Assembly: GCA_009760855.2 (NCBI GenBank)
Contig: WPIO01000064.1
Location: forward strand, 342,001-406,000
DNA: 64,000 nucleotides
Origin: Cristatella mucedo
Lineage: Eukaryota; Bryozoa; Phylactolaemata; Cristatellidae
Direction of reading: 5' to 3'
Shown one piece after another: positions 59,820 through 64,000 of this stretch. Position 1 is the first letter of the stretch. Each line of letters opens with the position of its first letter. The notes beneath the pieces are model-generated. The model was not told the DNA's origin, searched no databases, and saw nothing but the letters and a program-made list of their open reading frames with translations. The position numbers were made by a program, and so were the translations under genes.

Positions 59820-60006
59820 ACCACCACGTACGACCACTTGACGGTCGCACTACAGCACCACCAATTAGACGGGCGAAGTCTCCTCGCCCAGCCTCGAGCT
59901 TTCGGTGTCTTTTTATAAGTATGAGTTCAGCTTTATCACCGTTTAGTTTTAGGAAATTGGCCGACCCCAGCGCTACCTGGAGGCTGAAATGCTGGCGTGA
60001 GATCAA
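59820..60006 (-). mobile_element. LINE-A RT fragment
   Basis: The minus strand contains SANFLKLNGDKAELILIKRH, the conserved segment just after the RT YADD motif (compare 50100-50160). No other part is adjacent. Confidence 0.6.
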
Positions 60007-60009
60007 AAT

Positions 60010-60615
60010 ATACCCGGCTATGAATAGGCGCCAAAAGTGACTTTACTGTGGGCCGTTTAGTAGCGGTTTAGTAGCAAGTGCTTTACGGGGCGAGAACCGG
60101 TCGGACACGTCCAAACTAAACGATCCCCCGAATTCCCGATATAGCGAGCCCTCGTGTGTGTTTTCGATGCTAGCGACCCCGAAGACTGACCGATAAGAGC
60201 AGCTGGTGGACTAGTCTCAGGAACACAACTACTCACTTCGTTACATTTTCCTTTTCGTCGCTGTAGCTTTGGTCTGTCGTTCTATTCAGCATAGACTCTC
60301 GCTTGAGCTACGTACGTTGCAGTCACAAACTCGTGCAGGGGCCATTCCTTCCTTCTCTCTCCCGTCTGAACTTTTTTAACTCATACGCGGTAGCTATTCT
60401 CTCGGACCCAACTCTTAATGGCTATTCTAAGATTCATCCATTTCGTTAACTCACTTAAACCCCTCGCTTATGGCATTCTTGTACTAGCCTACCGGCCAAT
60501 CATCTTGGTAATCGTATTAGTCAGCCTATTTCCCTGGCCGTGTCGCCTGTCCGTGCGGACACTCTTTAACTCCAGGTTATTATAGCCTCCGAGTAGCTTT
60601 AGCTAAAATTATCTC
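60010..60615. other. Unassigned sequence
   Basis: Nothing recognised. Confidence 0.35.
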
Positions 60616-60619
60616 TGCC

Positions 60620-60830
60620 TGTACTTCCGCAAAGCCATAAAAATTAAGTGGGTGTTACGCAGGAAAGTTTTGTATAGCGAACTCACAGCCTACGCGGCTT
60701 TCGGTACGAATTCTGTAAACAGACTTCATCTCGAGAAACAAAAAGAAAGTGGGTAGCATAGCAGTCGGGAGAGCAGTTGAGGTAGTGAGCAGCATGGAAG
60801 TAGCAGCTCAGGACCGCTAAGGTGTCCCAT
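60620..60830 (-). mobile_element. LINE-B 3' end
   Basis: TTAAGTGGGTGTTACGCAGG, TTTTGTATAGCGAACTCACA, GCCTACGCGGCTTTCGGTAC and AGCAGCTCAGGACCGC match the other LINE-B copies. Confidence 0.78.
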
Positions 60831-60839
60831 TAAACCCAA

Positions 60840-62320
60840 GTCGCGCTTCGAATTTACTAATGGGCTCCAGCTGAGCTTTTCGGCTAGATCCACCCTCACC
60901 CCAATTTGCTGCAGACGCCCTAGCTATTACCAACTGAGGCAAGGGCTTCGATCCCGACTAGTCCTGAAGGCTGCTTATTTGCGAAATAGGATGGCAGCTG
61001 CCATCTAGCTCTGTCACTGCTTTTTGTACCGTTTAGAGCTCCTCGCAGACCTTTTTCAAAGCAATCTAGTGTTCAGCGTGTGTAGTAATTGGCTAATCTA
61101 CGTGTATAGCTTCGACGGTAAAGTACCACGTGAGGTTACAATGTTGCAAAACCTTTTAGGAGACTTCCTCGATGTACGATGCGCGTTCTATGACCATCAG
61201 TCCTCTTAACGTGAGGCAATTATCATCCACGATAACAACAACTAAGAAGCTATATAATAATATAATGCGTTAAGACTATTTCGAGTGCAGTTTCTGAAGG
61301 TCGGGACAAAATACGAGGATCGGTGTCGTGTTATTCTTAAATAATTTGTAGATACTGCGGCCGGTGTCGGTGAGAAGTGAGAACACACTGGCTCTCTACA
61401 CTCCGGCTTTTCCTAAATATTGCTTCGACGCTAGCACCTACCAGAATTTCCTTCGAGAATCGTCACGAATCGGTGCAAGCATTGAAGACCTGCCCAAGCC
61501 GAAGCATGCACTTCGTACTAAAGAGCTGCCTTACATATACCGATGCAAAATACAGAAGGGAATGGTTATGCTTGCCAAAATGGTGCCTAACAGGCCACCC
61601 ACAAGACCGGACCATATCTGGTGACTCAGAGCTGCACATCACAGCTACGGGTACTTCTGACACACAAGTTTCACGCGATATCGCAGTGCAGTTTGAATAA
61701 CAACAGGCAAAATCAAGTACTGCAAGCTCCCTCGCCCCGTACGACGATAAAAAGAACACTCTCGTACCAAATTCAAAAACTTTACTCGTGTTATCATCAG
61801 CGATCAATGATAGGTGCAAAATGGGTCTTCACTGCAAGCAGCCACAAGTTTCAGCTTGAGAGGCTGACAGACACTATCCATATTGTTCGCAAGAGTGACT
61901 ACTTAAACCCATCATAATGTTGAGCCAACACTTTGCACACGTGTAATGCTACGACTCTATAGCATTTGCAGCACACGCGGCGATTACTTTGCACACTGGC
62001 TGCTAATGCAACTGAAGCACCAGTATACTTCAGTATCGCATTCTCAGAGAGCATGCTGTTCAAAGGCTGCGACCGATTCGAATTGATCATCGCTCAGCGA
62101 CACTGCCAAATATAAAGGTGGAGCACAGCACGATGCACGTGTACATAGCTGTCATCCCCGACGTGCTATGTTCGGCCATCAAGCTTTGCTAAAGCCGATA
62201 GCTGTGAACCATCTCACCACAAGACACGGAACATGAGCTAACTGTAATAATGATTATAAGAATAATGCCTGCAATAGTAATATAAAAGGGTCAAGACCAG
62301 GACTAGGAGTGCAATCCATG
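60840..62320. other. 3' flank of the SLK-like kinase, unassigned
   Basis: 61364-61917 has several overlapping open frames on both strands without a recognised domain. The last part (to 62320) should contain the kinase-gene 3' UTR; I found no canonical AATAAA close to the stop. Confidence 0.35.
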
Positions 62321-62746
62321 CTAGGTCGGTTGAAACGCCCTGGAGCTCCTAGGGGAAGACGTAAGTGAATACGACATTGGCCCAGTTGAAAGTGCACTAG
62401 TGTTACCAGCAGCATCAAATTTACTTTCAAAGCCGTACAGACTGGTCGTATCTGACTGTGTGTCACTCCACAATGAAGTACCGTAGAACGCTTCCTGCTC
62501 CTTGCGTTGCTGAGCAAACTCTTCTTCCAATTTCTATATAAACGAAAAACGTCGGACACATATCAATTTCACAAAAACTTCGGCTGGCATCTCTTGGCAT
62601 ACCTTTAAGCAGCACGGTAGTTCAGCACAAACCTGTTTCCTTGGTCTGAGCAGTCCCTTCCAGTTCTGAAGTTCTTGCTGGTAAGACTGGTCGTGCTGCT
62701 TGATCTTTTCGTTCTCCTGCTCCATGAGCAACTTTCTCTTCTCATT
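62321..62746 (-). CDS. SLK/STK10: SLK/STK10-family Ste20-like kinase, last two exons (C-terminus)
   Basis: Partial gene. Exon 62746-62633 begins after a TCAG acceptor and ends CAG|GTTTGT. Exon 62533-62321 begins after a TATATAG acceptor and ends in TAG. The intron is 99 bp, phase 0. The joined reading has NEKRKLLMEQENEKIKQHDQ, YQQELQNWKGLLRPRKQ and then KLEEEFAQQRKEQEAFYG. This is the coiled-coil end (the ELK-W---L-PRK--LEEEFA---EQE-F pattern) of vertebrate SLK and STK10/LOK and insect Slik. Known members phosphorylate ERM proteins at the cell cortex. A Ser/Thr-rich tail of about 50 residues follows and ends SRAFQPT. The kinase domain and most of the coiled coil must lie beyond the right edge. 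The family call is strong; SLK versus STK10 cannot be decided. Confidence 0.88.
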
Positions 62747-62780
62747 CTGAGGCGAGTACAATTGTTGAGTGTCAGTCGGT

Positions 62781-62874
62781 AAAACAATCCATGAAATTAT
62801 ACTAACAAGTCTTAAAAGTTATAAGCTAAAACAATCCACGAGATTCTATTAACAAGTCTTAAAAATTATAAGCT
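62781..62874. repeat. 47-bp tandem duplication in kinase intron
   Basis: AAAACAATCCATGAAATTAT...ATAAGCT (62781-62827) is repeated at 62828-62874 with about five substitutions. It lies 34 bp upstream, in sense orientation, of the 3' splice site at 62747. Confidence 0.85.
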
Positions 62875-63139
62875 GATGTTAGAGATTAATTTAAAAAAGC
62901 GGCAAGCGCCTTATAAAAACCGTCTGAATGGTCAGAAGCTTCGGCGCTCCTGCGCTAGACAGGGCAGCTCATGGGTCGCCAATCACCCCTTCATCAAAAT
63001 AGGGAAGACCTAGCAGGAGAAAATTTGACTAAAGCACTCACGGATATCTCAGGAACACTTAACCACTTAGCTCTTACTATCTGAAAGATTCCTTAACATA
63101 AGAACCGCTCAAGGAAAATAAGTAAACAAACACAACAAT

Positions 63140-63880
63140 AATAATAATTATATGGTACCCTCATACTTTCACAAGCAGTAAAGGAAGCATGATGAAACGG
63201 TTAGTGATAATACGCACAATGTTGACACGTATAAATGGTTAGAAGTGACATGCCTAGTGTCAACATGTAAAATGCAGTTAGTGGTAGCACGCGCAATGTC
63301 AGCACGCAAGCATGCAAAGGGTGAATCATTAAGACCCACAAAATGTTGTGATAAACAGGTGCGTTTTTAGCTTCTATTTCAACGACATCAACTCGAGGGC
63401 TGTCATAACGTCAGTCGGGAGTTCCAGGCTTTGGGAGCATATGAAGTAAAAGCAAGGTTTCAAGGATTTGTGAGTCGATAGAGCAGGTGGCAGGATGCCT
63501 AGCCGGGAGGGGGAGTAGTTCTGATAGGTAGGCTGGAGCCAGAAAATGGAGGGACCTAAAAGTGAGTGACAAAACCTTGAAGTCGATCCGTTGCTTGACT
63601 GGTAGCCAGTGCAGGTCGATGAGAAGTGGTGCAATGTGGCTACTGCAATGCCCACGACAGACAAGTATAGCTGCAGAATTTTGCATCAACTGTAAGTGCC
63701 TGATTGCATAGGCCGATAGACTGGCAAGCAGGGAGTTACAGAAGTTGAGACGGGATGCCACACATGCAAAGACTAACTGGATATTGTATTCCTGTCTAAG
63801 CTAGCTCAAACTTAGCAATGTTACATAGCTGAAAGTATGTAGACTCAAACTAAGTACGATTTACCATGCATGCTATGGAA
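63140..63880 (-). mobile_element. LINE-A 3' portion within the kinase intron
   Basis: The minus strand encodes LIDLHWLPVKQRIDFKVLSL and FRSLHFLAPAYLSELLPL, then diverged 3' UTR, with an (AAT)n-like tail at 63138-63150. It has the same orientation as the host gene. Frameshifts near 63450 inactivate it. Confidence 0.85.
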
Positions 63881-64000
63881 CAAAATGAGTTATGGCCAAA
63901 TCCAGATTCCAAGGAACAATTTCAGCTGCTAAAAAATCTTAAAAACCAAAATCGATCTCATTTCATTGAGTGTGTCAAAGTAATTACATAGTCTGTTGCT

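Noticed and set aside
61364-61917. Possible exon of a host gene
   Set aside because: Several overlapping frames on both strands of similar length, no motif and no convincing splice sites.

Overview
The window is invertebrate-type animal nuclear DNA. It has spliced genes with GT-AG introns, long CT/GA microsatellites, tRNA-derived SINEs and many decayed LINE, LTR and DNA-transposon copies. There is no operon structure, CRISPR array or rRNA gene. The species cannot be named from the sequence; a non-vertebrate bilaterian is my inference.

Only two host genes are firmly supported, both on the minus strand. The first (6366-8561) is a complete three-exon, 425-residue TGF-beta superfamily ligand. 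It has a signal peptide, an LAP-like propeptide, an RTKR furin site and a nine-cysteine activin-type mature domain. Its stop codon runs straight into a ~365 bp (GA)n tract. The second (62321-62746) is the last two exons of an SLK/STK10-family (Ste20-like) kinase, whose upstream exons lie beyond the right edge. Three further open frames are possible exons and are listed at low confidence: a signal-peptide exon at 44237-44425, a minus-strand frame at 52751-53062 and a GC-rich frame at 54865-55212.

Most of the rest is transposon-derived. I separate two L2/CR1-like LINE families. LINE-A has a 3' end reading roughly GAGGGCGCTTTATCAAGTG followed by (ATT)n. LINE-B ends in GCGTAACACCCACTTAGTCC plus an ATTAC-rich tail. 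I also separate two tRNA-derived SINE families. SINE-A has a clear B box and ends near GAGGCTGTTAAATCAGCC. SINE-B has a tRNA-like head and a tail homologous to the LINE-A 3' end, so it was probably mobilised by LINE-A. Other relics are an R2/NeSL-like LINE C-terminus (11.7-12.3 kb), a Gypsy-like gag-protease piece (12.5-13.1 kb), a ZMYM/DUF4371-like hAT transposase split by a LINE-A insertion (40.2-43.9 kb), and a Copia gag-protease relic split by a SINE-B (47.5-49.1 kb).

Layout: 1-5 kb repeats; 5-9.2 kb GC-rich DNA with the TGF-beta gene; 9-16 kb retroelement debris; 17.3-18.2 kb GC-rich island; 18.6-36 kb dense LINE/SINE mosaic with nested insertions; 37 and 54 kb giant compound microsatellites; 40-49 kb hAT and Copia relics; 49-58 kb further LINEs; 62.3 kb to the end, SLK-like kinase 3' end with LINE-A in its intron.

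The most unusual structures are a 1,006 bp fold-back element with ~285 bp inverted arms nested in a LINE-A copy (29175-30180), a helically phased array of ACGTCA/CRE motifs at ~10.5 bp spacing (23782-23874), and a LINE-A 3' end inserted in inverted orientation into another LINE-A 3' end with a 5 bp duplication (56065-56155).
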